The position numbers and the translations under genes were made by a program. DNA of 64,000 bases from Pseudoalteromonas phenolica (GTDB taxonomy: Bacteria > Pseudomonadota > Gammaproteobacteria > Enterobacterales > Alteromonadaceae). The notes under the pieces were generated by a model. It had not been told where the DNA came from. It did no database searches and was given only the letters and a program-made list of their open reading frames with translations. The DNA lies in contig NZ_PNEC01000043.1 in the NCBI RefSeq assembly GCF_005886345.1, positions 37,592-101,591 of the forward strand. The letters run 5' to 3'. This document shows, piece by piece, positions 52,427 to 60,364 of the stretch; position 1 is the first letter of the stretch, and each line of letters begins with the position of its first letter.

Positions 52427-53116
52427 ATGGAATTTAATTGTAAAAATTGCCAAACAACTTTGGTTGAAGGTAGTAAGTTTTGCCCACACTGTGGACAAAG
52501 TATCAAATCAATAAGGCAACCACTTATTCCTTTTATAAGAGAATCTGTGCATGAATTGTTAGACATTGATGGCAGGTTGTCTCGAACGCTCAAAACCCTT
52601 TTCACTAAACCTGGTTTAGCTTCATACGAGTATGATCAGGGAATGCGTGCCAAATATACGCCACCTCTTAGGTTGTACTTGGTTGTTAGTGTGATCTTTT
52701 TCTTATTATTTTCGACATTTCAGCAGTTTTTTATTGTCGCAGAAGATTACTCGGCTTCTTCTTTAGATTTGTATTCTAAAGCGATGTTTATCTTGTTCCC
52801 ACTATTTGCATTTTACGTAAAGGCACTTTACCCAAGCAGTTACATGGTGGGTAATATCGTGTTTTCTTTACATATTCATACCATGAGTTATTTCGTCTTA
52901 ATTTTAATGGGACCACTCGAGGTATTAGAGCAAAAGCATACTGCTTTCCTCATTCTGCAAGCGCCTATTCTGGTATATGCACTGTGGTATTTTATAAAAG
53001 CATTTAAGACCATGTATCAGGCTTCATGGTGGGTGACAATCTTAAAATCAGGCGTTATTTATTTGGTATATATGGCAAGTATGGGGGTGATGTTCGATGT
53101 AGTGTTAGTTAAGTAA
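52427..53116 (+). CDS. DUF3667 membrane protein with zinc ribbon
   Basis: The 229-residue product begins with a zinc ribbon (FNCKNCQTTL, FCPHCGQSIKS; four Cys), then LDIDGRLSRTLKTLFTKPGLASYEY and RYTPPLRLYL-like RAKYTPPLRLYL, and several transmembrane helices (LRLYLVVSVIFFLLFS, FPLFAFYVKAL, YFVLILMGPLEVLE, IYLVYMASMGVMF). This is the DUF3667 family plan: a metal-ribbon head with a multi-pass inner-membrane body. Function unknown. It is divergent from the siderophore receptor. Confidence 0.88.
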   Translation: MEFNCKNCQTTLVEGSKFCPHCGQSIKSIRQPLIPFIRESVHELLDIDGRLSRTLKTLFTKPGLASYEYDQGMRAKYTPPLRLYLVVSVIFFLLFSTFQQFFIVAEDYSASSLDLYSKAMFILFPLFAFYVKALYPSSYMVGNIVFSLHIHTMSYFVLILMGPLEVLEQKHTAFLILQAPILVYALWYFIKAFKTMYQASWWVTILKSGVIYLVYMASMGVMFDVVLVK

Positions 53117-53160
53117 AACTTGTTGAACAGATAAATTTTACGATTGCTTTGTATTATCAT

Positions 53161-53186
53161 AAAAAAGCAGCTAGTTTCCTAGCTGC
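53161..53186 (-). terminator. Rho-independent terminator of the small lipoprotein gene
   Basis: Stem GCAGCTAG/CTAGCTGC with a TTTC loop; on the minus strand it is followed by six T. It lies 9 bases past the lipoprotein stop. Confidence 0.82.
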
Positions 53187-53194
53187 ATAATAGA

Positions 53195-53764
53195 TTAAAG
53201 GTTTGTAGAAGATTTAGCGTTTGCTAACTGAACAAATTGAGGGTTAGAAACTAAGTCTTTAATTAGATTCTGAACAGCTGGCACAAATGCTTGTGCAACT
53301 TGCTGGCAAGCCTTATCTGCTACCCAATTTGTCGAGAACTCATAAACAGATTTTAAGTTGACAGTTTGATTTTCGTTTGACGAAACTTTAGCCTCAAAAA
53401 CCCATTTTCCGCTACCAATTTGTGAATTGAAATCAATCTTTTCGAAGTAGCCATCAATTACTATCGGTGCATTTTCTGAATATAACCCTGAAAGCTTAAG
53501 CTCTGAAACTAAAGCATCCTTTATATAAGATTCAAAAGTTGTACCGTCTGAAACTGCAACTGGGCCAGCTCCGCGACACTGGATTTTTGATAAACCTGGC
53601 TTTGAGGCTGTAAAGTCATTTACTGATACTTGCACGCCATCGAACTTTTTAAGCTGTTCGACATTACTAGCTGAAATTCCATAGTTATTCACAGAATATG
53701 TTGAACAACCTGCTAGGTAAACAGATGCAAGCGCTACTGAAAGTAGCTTTAGAGACTTTTTCAT
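53195..53764 (-). CDS. Outer-membrane-type lipoprotein, YajG/LptE-like fold possible
   Basis: The 189-residue product has a lipoprotein signal (KLLSVALASVYLAGC, lipobox LAGC) followed by STYSVNNYGISASN. The mature part alternates beta and helix: VQVSVNDFTASKPG, YIKDALVSELKLSGLYSENAPIVIDGYFEKIDF, WVFEAKVSSNENQ and YEFSTNWVADKACQQVAQAF. The layout resembles small lipoproteins of the LptE/YajG fold (two helices over a sheet), though identity is not claimed. Its own terminator ends it; the metal efflux operon begins 116 bases upstream. Confidence 0.82.
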   Translation of the reverse strand: MKKSLKLLSVALASVYLAGCSTYSVNNYGISASNVEQLKKFDGVQVSVNDFTASKPGLSKIQCRGAGPVAVSDGTTFESYIKDALVSELKLSGLYSENAPIVIDGYFEKIDFNSQIGSGKWVFEAKVSSNENQTVNLKSVYEFSTNWVADKACQQVAQAFVPAVQNLIKDLVSNPQFVQLANAKSSTNL

Positions 53765-53879
53765 TAATTGTCCTTGTTATTTTTATAAATTATACATTTT
53801 GCAGCTAAAGTTTAGATGCAATATGTATAGTAACACTGTTTCTTTATTGTTAACAGTTTGGGTTTGTCTAAACTTAATT

Positions 53880-56800
53880 TTATCTTTTTGGTTGCATTCT
53901 TAACTTCTTATAAATCAATTTATAAAGCGCAGGTAACACCACTAAAGTCAGCAGTGTTGAGGTAACAATACCGCCGACTACGACTGTTGCCAACGGTCTT
54001 TGTACTTCGGCACCTGTGCCGACATTCAGCGCCATGGGTAAAAAGCCGAGACTGGCGACTAGGGCGGTCATCATGACTGGGCGTAGCCTTTGCAAGGCCC
54101 CTTGCTCGATAGCTTGGTATAAATTTAAACCTTGCCCCCTGAGCTGCTTGATAAACGACAGCATGACTACGCCGTTAAGTACTGCCACACCAGAGAGGGC
54201 GATAAAGCCCACTGCGGCAGAAATTGAGAATGGCATGTCTCTGAGCATTAAAGCCAGTACCCCACCTGTTAACGCCAATGGTACACCACTGAAAATCACC
54301 AATGCATCTTTGATTGAATTAAATGCGCTGTAAAGCAAGCCAAGTATTAATAATAAAGTCACAGGCACAACAATACTGAGTCGCTGGCTGGCTGATTCGA
54401 GTTGCTCAAAAGTGCCCCCGTAATCAAGCCAATAACCTGCAGGAAGGTTGAGTTCGCCATGCATAAGGGCTTTTGTTTCACTGATAAAGCTAGCTAAATC
54501 CCGGCCATCAACGTTGGCGGTGACAATCACATTGCGTTTGCCGCTTTCACGGTTAATTTGATTCGGCCCTGTAGTTAACTCGATATTTGCCACTTCGCCC
54601 AAAGGCACAAACGCCAGATCTGGGTTCTGACTTGCGGGCAAAGCCACAGGCAATGATTTTAAGGCCTCTAATTCTTGCGCCCATTGTTTATCAAGCCTGA
54701 CTAAGAGTTTAAAGCGTTTGTCACCTTCATAAATTAGGCCTGTTTCAACACCACCGACTGCAGCGGTGAGGGTGTCTTGAATATCACTGACCGTTAAGCC
54801 GAGTAATGCTAAATGATCACGCTGTGGTTCAACCGACAAAGTCGGTAAACCTGCAATTTGCTCTAAACGCACATCGGTGGCACCTTTGACGTTTTTCAAT
54901 AGTGCAGTGGCCTTTTCACCATATTGTTTAAGTACACTTAAGTCATCGCCATAAATACGCAGTGCCACATCGGCGCGCACACCGGCGATTAATTCGTTAA
55001 AGCGCATTTCAATGGGCTGAGTAAACTCGTAGTTATTACCCGGCATGTCTGCAACTTTAGCTCTAAGTCGAGCAAGAACATCAGCTTTACTCTCATCAGG
55101 ATTGGGCCATTCAGATTTAGGCTTTAAGATCATAAAGGTATCTGCCACATTAGGCGGCATAGGATCGGTGGCAACATCAGGTGTGCCAATCTTTGAGAAC
55201 ACATGCGCCACTTCCGGCAGGGTTTTAATGGTGCTTTCAAGCGTTAACTGCATCTGAACCGATTGCTCTAACCCAGTGCCTGTGATCCGAAGCGCATGCA
55301 TGGCAATATCACCTTCGTCGAGTTTAGGTAGAAATTCAGCCCCAAGTTTTTGTGCTTGCCAAGCGACAATTCCTACAAAAGTGAATGCCACGGCGACTAG
55401 CGCAACTGAGTGTTTTAAAGAGAAAGCGAGTAACGGCTGGTAAATGGCTTTTGCTGAGCGCATGACTCGGTTTTCTTTTTCTTCAATTTTACCTTTAACG
55501 AAAATGGCAATGGCTGCTGGTACAAAAGTAATAGAGAAGATCAGCGCGCCAATTAACGCGGCGATTACGGTAAACGCCATTGGCTGAAACATTTTACCTT
55601 CGACGCCTTCTAGAGCAAATAAGGGTAAATACACCAACATGATGATCAGCATGCCAAATGCGGCGGGATTAAAGACCTCTTTGGTACTGTGATACACAAC
55701 GTCTAAGCGTTCTTGTAAGGTCAGCAAGCGGCCGTGTTGGTGTTGGGCTAATCCCAAACGGCGCAGAGCATTCTCAACGACTATGACCGCGCCGTCGACT
55801 ATTAAACCAAAATCTATGGCGCCTAAGCTCATTAAGTTGCCCGATACGCGATTGCTTACCATGCCTGTCATTGCAAACAACATACTCAGTGGAATAACCA
55901 ATGTGGTGATGAGCGCACCTGTGATGTTGCCAAGTAACAAAAATAAAATAACGATGACCAACACCGCGCCTTCAAATAGGTTTTTCTCTATGGTGGCAAT
56001 GGTTTTATCAACTAATGTTGTGCGGTCGTATACGGCTTCGACGATAACGCCTTCAGGTAAACTGGGTTGAATTGCTTGTAGTTTGTCGGCCACAGCTTTG
56101 GCAACTACACGACTGTTTTCGCCCATCAACATCATGGCTGTGCCTAGAACTGCTTCTTCACCGCCATAGCTGGCAGCGCCGGTTCGTAGCTCTTTTCCAT
56201 ACAAGACTTTACCTATGTCTTTAATACGCACAGGCGCATCGTCACGTTTAGCGACTACAAGTTGTTCAATGTCCGTCAGGGTTTTCAATTGCCCAGGGGA
56301 TCGAACCAAATATTGCATGCCATTTCGCTCAATATAACCTGCGCCGCGATTGGCATTATTTTGCTCTAGCGCATTAACTACATCCGCGATGGTGAGTTTA
56401 TACGCAAGTAGTTTGCTCGGCTCAGGGGCAACTTGATATTGCTTTTCAAACCCACCAATGCTGTTTATCTCTGTGATCCCTTTAACTTTCATGAGTTGCG
56501 GTTTGATAACCCAGTCTTGCAAAGTGCGCAGATCTTCTGCGCTATAAGCCGAGCCATCGGGCTTTTTGGCATTGTCTTGTGCTCTGACAATATAGGTAAA
56601 TATTTCACCTAAGCCACTGGCAATAGGGCCCATACTGGGCTCTATGTTATTGGGCAATTCGCTGCGAACACTCTGCAGTCGCTCGCCAATTTGCTGTCTA
56701 GCCCAGTAAATATCGGTGCCTTCTTCAAAAATAACCGTTACTTGAGATAATCCATAACGCGATAGCGAACGTGTTGTGTCGAGGTTTGGTAATCCTGCCA

Positions 56801-57017
56801 TGGCGTTTTCTATTAAATAGGTGATCCGTTGCTCTGTTTCTAACGGGGTGAAACCGGTGGCTTTGGTATTGATCTGCACCTGTACGTTGGTGATATCGGG
56901 GACCGCATCTATCGATAAGCGTGTCATGTTATACACACCAAATGCGGCAACCAGCAAAGTGGCAGCCATGACTAGCCATCGACGCTTTACGGCAAAAGAT
57001 ACTATAAAATCAATCAT
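53880..57017 (-). CDS. czcA: Heavy-metal efflux RND pump, CzcA type
   Basis: The 1045-residue inner-membrane protein has 12 transmembrane helices and two large periplasmic loops. The HME-RND signature DFGLIVDGAVIVVEN (helix 4, Asp/Asp/Glu) is of the CzcA type for Zn/Co/Cd and related divalent cations, not the A-D-A type expected for CusA copper/silver pumps. Other matches are SIDAVPDITNVQVQINT near residue 34 and PLALTGGVLAL late. It exports cations by proton antiport with CzcB and CzcC. The gene overlaps none but lies 9 bases from czcB. The substrate is set by inference from the signature. Confidence 0.95.
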   Translation of the reverse strand: MIDFIVSFAVKRRWLVMAATLLVAAFGVYNMTRLSIDAVPDITNVQVQINTKATGFTPLETEQRITYLIENAMAGLPNLDTTRSLSRYGLSQVTVIFEEGTDIYWARQQIGERLQSVRSELPNNIEPSMGPIASGLGEIFTYIVRAQDNAKKPDGSAYSAEDLRTLQDWVIKPQLMKVKGITEINSIGGFEKQYQVAPEPSKLLAYKLTIADVVNALEQNNANRGAGYIERNGMQYLVRSPGQLKTLTDIEQLVVAKRDDAPVRIKDIGKVLYGKELRTGAASYGGEEAVLGTAMMLMGENSRVVAKAVADKLQAIQPSLPEGVIVEAVYDRTTLVDKTIATIEKNLFEGAVLVIVILFLLLGNITGALITTLVIPLSMLFAMTGMVSNRVSGNLMSLGAIDFGLIVDGAVIVVENALRRLGLAQHQHGRLLTLQERLDVVYHSTKEVFNPAAFGMLIIMLVYLPLFALEGVEGKMFQPMAFTVIAALIGALIFSITFVPAAIAIFVKGKIEEKENRVMRSAKAIYQPLLAFSLKHSVALVAVAFTFVGIVAWQAQKLGAEFLPKLDEGDIAMHALRITGTGLEQSVQMQLTLESTIKTLPEVAHVFSKIGTPDVATDPMPPNVADTFMILKPKSEWPNPDESKADVLARLRAKVADMPGNNYEFTQPIEMRFNELIAGVRADVALRIYGDDLSVLKQYGEKATALLKNVKGATDVRLEQIAGLPTLSVEPQRDHLALLGLTVSDIQDTLTAAVGGVETGLIYEGDKRFKLLVRLDKQWAQELEALKSLPVALPASQNPDLAFVPLGEVANIELTTGPNQINRESGKRNVIVTANVDGRDLASFISETKALMHGELNLPAGYWLDYGGTFEQLESASQRLSIVVPVTLLLILGLLYSAFNSIKDALVIFSGVPLALTGGVLALMLRDMPFSISAAVGFIALSGVAVLNGVVMLSFIKQLRGQGLNLYQAIEQGALQRLRPVMMTALVASLGFLPMALNVGTGAEVQRPLATVVVGGIVTSTLLTLVVLPALYKLIYKKLRMQPKR

Positions 57018-57026
57018 ATCTGCTCC

Positions 57027-57989
57027 TTAGTGCGCGTGGCTTGCGCCGTTTTTTAGAATATCGGCTTTCAAGATGTAACTGTTTTCAGTGACATACTCTT
57101 CGCCCGGATTTAAGCCTTCAATGACCGATACCCATTCGCGGTTGGCTTCACCAATTTTCACACGGCGCGCCTCAAAGCGGTTTGCGGTTTTAACAAACAC
57201 AACGTTTTCGTCTTCTAAGCTTTGAATGGCGGTTTGTTTCACTTTTAATTGGCTTGTAAGCTCTGCCGTTTTTACATCGGCTTTCACATGCATGCCCGGT
57301 CGCCAGTGCCCGTCGTGATTGTTGATCACCACTCTTGCCCGGGCGATATGTCCGCCTGTCATCATCGGGGCGATATACGAGACCTTGCCAGAGGTGTTTA
57401 AGTGTTGGTGTAAATCGTAAATATCAGCGCTTTGACCGATTTGGAGCTTTTCGATGTTTTCAGGAAATGCCGACAGCTCAACCCACACTTGCTCAAGGTT
57501 AATGATGGTTAATAAGGTTTGATCTAAGGCGAGTTGCCCCTGTGCAGTTAAACATTCCGTGACCTCACCATCTGCAGGACTTTTGATAATATAGCTTTGT
57601 AATGTTTGACGGTTTTGTACTTTGAGTAACGGCTGGTTTTTTGTCACTCGATCACCAATTTCAACAAATACTTTTTCAACAATGCCCTGATAAGGCGCCA
57701 TGATGGTGAAAGTGTTGTCTATGGTTGGCGCAACCACACCAAACAAGGTGTCGTGTTGGCTTATTGTGCCAGTGCTCGCACGTTCGGTTTTTATGGCATT
57801 GGCTAGAATGGCTTGCTCGGTGAGCACCACGATATTTTCTTCTTCATCATGATGTGGTTGTTTCTGTGTATAAGGTGGCTTTTCGTCGTGATCATGCCCT
57901 TCGCCAGCAAAAACCATAGGGCTATGAGTCATACCGAGCATTGAGAAAGCGAATATTAAGGCGATAGTCGATAGTTTTAATGAGTTCAT
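57027..57989 (-). CDS. czcB: Efflux RND periplasmic adaptor, CzcB type
   Basis: The start ATG at 57989 overlaps the czcC stop as ATGA and has GGAG 8 bases upstream; an earlier in-frame ATG at 58004 is inside czcC. The 320-residue product has a signal peptide (SLKLSTIALIFAFSMLGM), a His/Asp-rich N-terminus (GEGHDHDEKPPYTQKQPHHD) typical of CzcB metal binding, and the adaptor fold (VFVEIGDRVTKNQPLLKVQN lipoyl half, IIKSPADGEVTECL second half, beta-barrel region). It connects CzcA to CzcC. The missing long coiled coil is normal for CusB/CzcB proteins. Confidence 0.94.
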   Translation of the reverse strand: MNSLKLSTIALIFAFSMLGMTHSPMVFAGEGHDHDEKPPYTQKQPHHDEEENIVVLTEQAILANAIKTERASTGTISQHDTLFGVVAPTIDNTFTIMAPYQGIVEKVFVEIGDRVTKNQPLLKVQNRQTLQSYIIKSPADGEVTECLTAQGQLALDQTLLTIINLEQVWVELSAFPENIEKLQIGQSADIYDLHQHLNTSGKVSYIAPMMTGGHIARARVVINNHDGHWRPGMHVKADVKTAELTSQLKVKQTAIQSLEDENVVFVKTANRFEARRVKIGEANREWVSVIEGLNPGEEYVTENSYILKADILKNGASHAH

Positions 57990-59341
57990 AATGTGTTGCT
58001 CCATGGCGAAGACGGTGCTGAGTGTTTAGAGAGTGTTGACCTTGAGTGAGCGTTATTCAGAGCTGATAGTGAGGTGTTGCCTATCAAGCGCTGTAACAAA
58101 AGGTGTGAATTGAGCAGCGCAATCTGAGTATCTATGATTGCTTGCTCTGTGTTGAAACGCTCTTTTTGCGCATCTAACAGTTGCAGTACTGAGATCTGAC
58201 CAAGACGATAACTGTCTAAACTTTGCGAGATTAAAGTTTTTGCCAAAGGAAGCAATTGGCTTTGCAACTGCAACAGCCTGCGCTGTTGGTTTTGAGCTTG
58301 ATTGTAGGTTTGGCTGATCTGTTGTTTGAGAGATTGACGAATTAATTGCTGCTGCTCACTCAATAAGTCGATTTGCGCACGTGCCGCTTTAATATTGCCT
58401 TGTTGCGGATTGCTGAGTTGCAGAGGCATTGCTGCTTCAAACAGCAGAGAAGCACTATTACTGGCATTATCAAATCTGACTCCTGTACCAAGGGTGAGAT
58501 CTGCTATCGAATTAGCTGAAGCCAATTGCATAGTTGCTTGTTCGGCTAGCACTTGTTGTGAGATAAGTTGAATTTCAGGTGCCATATCAATGGCGTTATG
58601 CAATTCAGCTAAATTAGGCAAGATCAGTTCTGTTTTCAGATTGCTGTTAGCATAGCCTTTAGCATCGCTGTATGTTGGCAGTAGTTTTTGAACAGTATTG
58701 AAATCAGTTTCACCTAACCAAAATTTGGCGAGACGCAGTTTTGCTGCTGTAAATTCACTTTCAAGCTGTTGCTGTTCGAGCTGTAGCGTCCCGTATTCAA
58801 ACTGCATCCGAGCCACATCGGCATTCGATACCGCACCTGCCGCTGCGCGTTGTTTAATGGTATTAAGCGCGTCCGATACCGTGTTTCGCTGCGTTTGTCT
58901 TAATGCGAGTAAGCTTTGTAAGCGCATCACCCGATAATATTGCGCGGTGGCATCAGCAAATACATCGAGTTGCGAGAGTTGATATTCGGTCTGAAATTGC
59001 GCCAGTTTGCTATCTTGCATGGCAATGCGACGCTGCTTTTTATCGCCGCGTTCAAATAGTTGGCTAATTAGCAAAGTGCCTTCTATACCACTGACACCTT
59101 TTGCCTCGTTACTGCCGAATACATTTTCGAGCGAGAAGCTTAATTCAGGGTTTGGCGATAAACCCGCTTGTAAGCGGTTCGCTTCGATAACTGCTGCTTT
59201 TTCTTTGTAAAGTTGCAAACTAGGGTGGTTTGCTTGTGTGCGTTGTAGCACAGTTTTTAGGCTAAGCGGCGTTTGCTCGGCCCACACAGGTTGGTGCATA
59301 CAAATAGCCAAACCCATGATCAAAAAAGAGATCTTTTTCAT
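57986..59341 (-). CDS. czcC: Outer-membrane efflux protein, CzcC (TolC family)
   Basis: The start ATG at 59341 is chosen because the site GAG lies 8 bases away; an ATG at 59347 has only 2 bases spacing. The 451-residue product has a signal peptide ending MHQPVWA, then two TolC-type repeats with helices such as LQTLRLQSLLALRQ-like LQSLLALRQTQRNTV and FNTEQAIIDTQIALLNSHLLLQ, and a conserved beta-barrel strand region NPELSFSLEN. It forms the exit duct. It heads the czcCBA transcript and lies downstream of the microsatellite and CzcI-like gene. Confidence 0.93.
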   Translation of the reverse strand: MKKISFLIMGLAICMHQPVWAEQTPLSLKTVLQRTQANHPSLQLYKEKAAVIEANRLQAGLSPNPELSFSLENVFGSNEAKGVSGIEGTLLISQLFERGDKKQRRIAMQDSKLAQFQTEYQLSQLDVFADATAQYYRVMRLQSLLALRQTQRNTVSDALNTIKQRAAAGAVSNADVARMQFEYGTLQLEQQQLESEFTAAKLRLAKFWLGETDFNTVQKLLPTYSDAKGYANSNLKTELILPNLAELHNAIDMAPEIQLISQQVLAEQATMQLASANSIADLTLGTGVRFDNASNSASLLFEAAMPLQLSNPQQGNIKAARAQIDLLSEQQQLIRQSLKQQISQTYNQAQNQQRRLLQLQSQLLPLAKTLISQSLDSYRLGQISVLQLLDAQKERFNTEQAIIDTQIALLNSHLLLQRLIGNTSLSALNNAHSRSTLSKHSAPSSPWSNTL

Positions 59342-59405
59342 GTTCATTACTCAATTTATTAAAATTCTGGATGAAAATTAACAGTCGAGCGCACACTGGA
59401 TGATG

Positions 59406-59479
59406 GCTAGAAGCTAGAAGCTAGAAGCTAGAAGCTAGAAGCTAGAAGCTAGAAGCTAGAAGCTAGAAGCTAGAAGCTA
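59406..59479. repeat. Heptanucleotide microsatellite (GCTAGAA), about 10.6 copies
   Basis: Ten perfect GCTAGAA units (59406-59475) are followed by GCTA and then lose the repeat. The unit is 7 bp, so gains or losses shift neither a reading frame nor a codon here but alter spacing. It sits in the 180-base gap between the czcI-like stop and the czcC start, inside the expected transcript. Confidence 0.97.
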
Positions 59480-59527
59480 AAGCCTATAGCTATGAGTCAT
59501 CAGTTAAAAAATGGTGAAATGTGTGCG

Positions 59528-59860
59528 CTAGGCGATATTGAGTAAGCTCGGAGGCGGTACTAAAGGCGGGTAACTTTTGCTTTGATAAGCTGGGTTGTAA
59601 CTGCATATTTGCTCGCTATAAGCCAGCACACTTTGCACTTTAACGCTATTGCCGCTGTGACAAGTGTGATGGTTATGAATATCAGCGTGGAAAACCTGAG
59701 AGCCGTCATCGGCTTGATCAAAATGGGGGGCTTTCACTAACTCATGTACATGGACAGGTTCATCATGACTATTATCGGCATGAAAAGGCGCGCGGTCACA
59801 GTTTAATAAACTGTGCAGCAGGACCAATACAAAAATGTATACGATACGCGATTTCAACAT
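59528..59860 (-). CDS. CzcI-like small exported protein, His-rich
   Basis: The start is ATG 59860 (product 110 residues, MLKSRIVYIFVLVLLHSLLN), a signal peptide; a TTG upstream is weaker. The mature part is Cys/His-rich (NCDRAPFHADNSHDEPVHVHEL, FHADIHNHHTCHSGN) and ends PPLVPPPSLLNIA. Size, signal and His clusters resemble CzcI-type metal-responsive proteins at the head of efflux operons. It is first after the MerR-type promoter, so it is expressed with the pump. Role: periplasmic metal binding or modulation of the pump (inference). Confidence 0.8.
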   Translation of the reverse strand: MLKSRIVYIFVLVLLHSLLNCDRAPFHADNSHDEPVHVHELVKAPHFDQADDGSQVFHADIHNHHTCHSGNSVKVQSVLAYSEQICSYNPAYQSKSYPPLVPPPSLLNIA

Positions 59861-59934
59861 GACTAATCTATAAACCAATAATTTAAATGAGTTTAACTAT
59901 TTCACACGAATAAAAAGTGCGTTAGTGTAAAGCC

Positions 59935-59965
59935 ACTATAAAGCTTCCAGTAACAGGAAGGTCAA
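59935..59965 (-). promoter_or_regulatory. MerR-type promoter with operator and 19-bp spacer
   Basis: On the minus strand a -35 TTGACC (59965-59960) and a -10 TATAGT (59940-59935) are separated by 19 bases (59959-59941), the over-long spacer typical of MerR-family targets. The spacer holds the dyad TTCC-TGTTACT-GGAA, where MerR proteins bind and untwist DNA on metal binding. It drives the czcI-like gene and czcCBA. It almost touches the merR ATG at 59967. Confidence 0.82.
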
Positions 59966-59966
59966 C

Positions 59967-60362
59967 ATGAAAATTGCCGAACTTTCAAAATTAACTCAGG
60001 TGACCAGTAAAACCATTCGCTATTACGAAGAGATTGGATTATTACCAGAGCCCGCACGTGCTGCCAATGGTTATCGCGTTTATCAGCAAGAAGATGTTGA
60101 GCGTTTGTCATTTATTCGCCGTTGTAGAGATTTACAAATTCCCCTTGAAGAGATTAAAAAAGTGCTTGGATGCGATCATGGCAATGCCTGCGAAGGGCAC
60201 AATAATCATGTTGATGACTTAATTGCTGCGCAATTAGAGCGAGTCAAAAAAGCCAAAATTGAACTTGAAGCTCTAGAGCAAACCCTAACGGGCTTGCTTG
60301 ACGGATGTGATGACAAAAATTCGAGTCAGTGCAATATCTTGCATAACTTACGAGCTCACTAA
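59967..60362 (+). CDS. MerR-family metal-responsive regulator (ZntR/CadR/PbrR type)
   Basis: The 131-residue product has the MerR winged helix (KIAELSKLTQVTSKTIRYYEEIGLLPEPARAANGYR, residues 2-37) and the long dimer helix. Cysteines are placed for metal: C75 (NACEGH), C114 (DGCDDK) and C122 (SSQCN), the pattern of divalent-metal sensors, since CueR has Ser at the position of C75. This fits the CzcA type pump signature. It binds the operator just upstream of its own ATG and activates the divergent czc promoter. The next gene starts 2 bases after its stop. Confidence 0.94.
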   Translation: MKIAELSKLTQVTSKTIRYYEEIGLLPEPARAANGYRVYQQEDVERLSFIRRCRDLQIPLEEIKKVLGCDHGNACEGHNNHVDDLIAAQLERVKKAKIELEALEQTLTGLLDGCDDKNSSQCNILHNLRAH

Positions 60363-60364
60363 GT

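Noticed and set aside
59406..59479. CRISPR array
   Set aside because: The repeat unit is 7 bp with no spacers; it is a microsatellite. No other CRISPR-like repeats or cas genes were seen.
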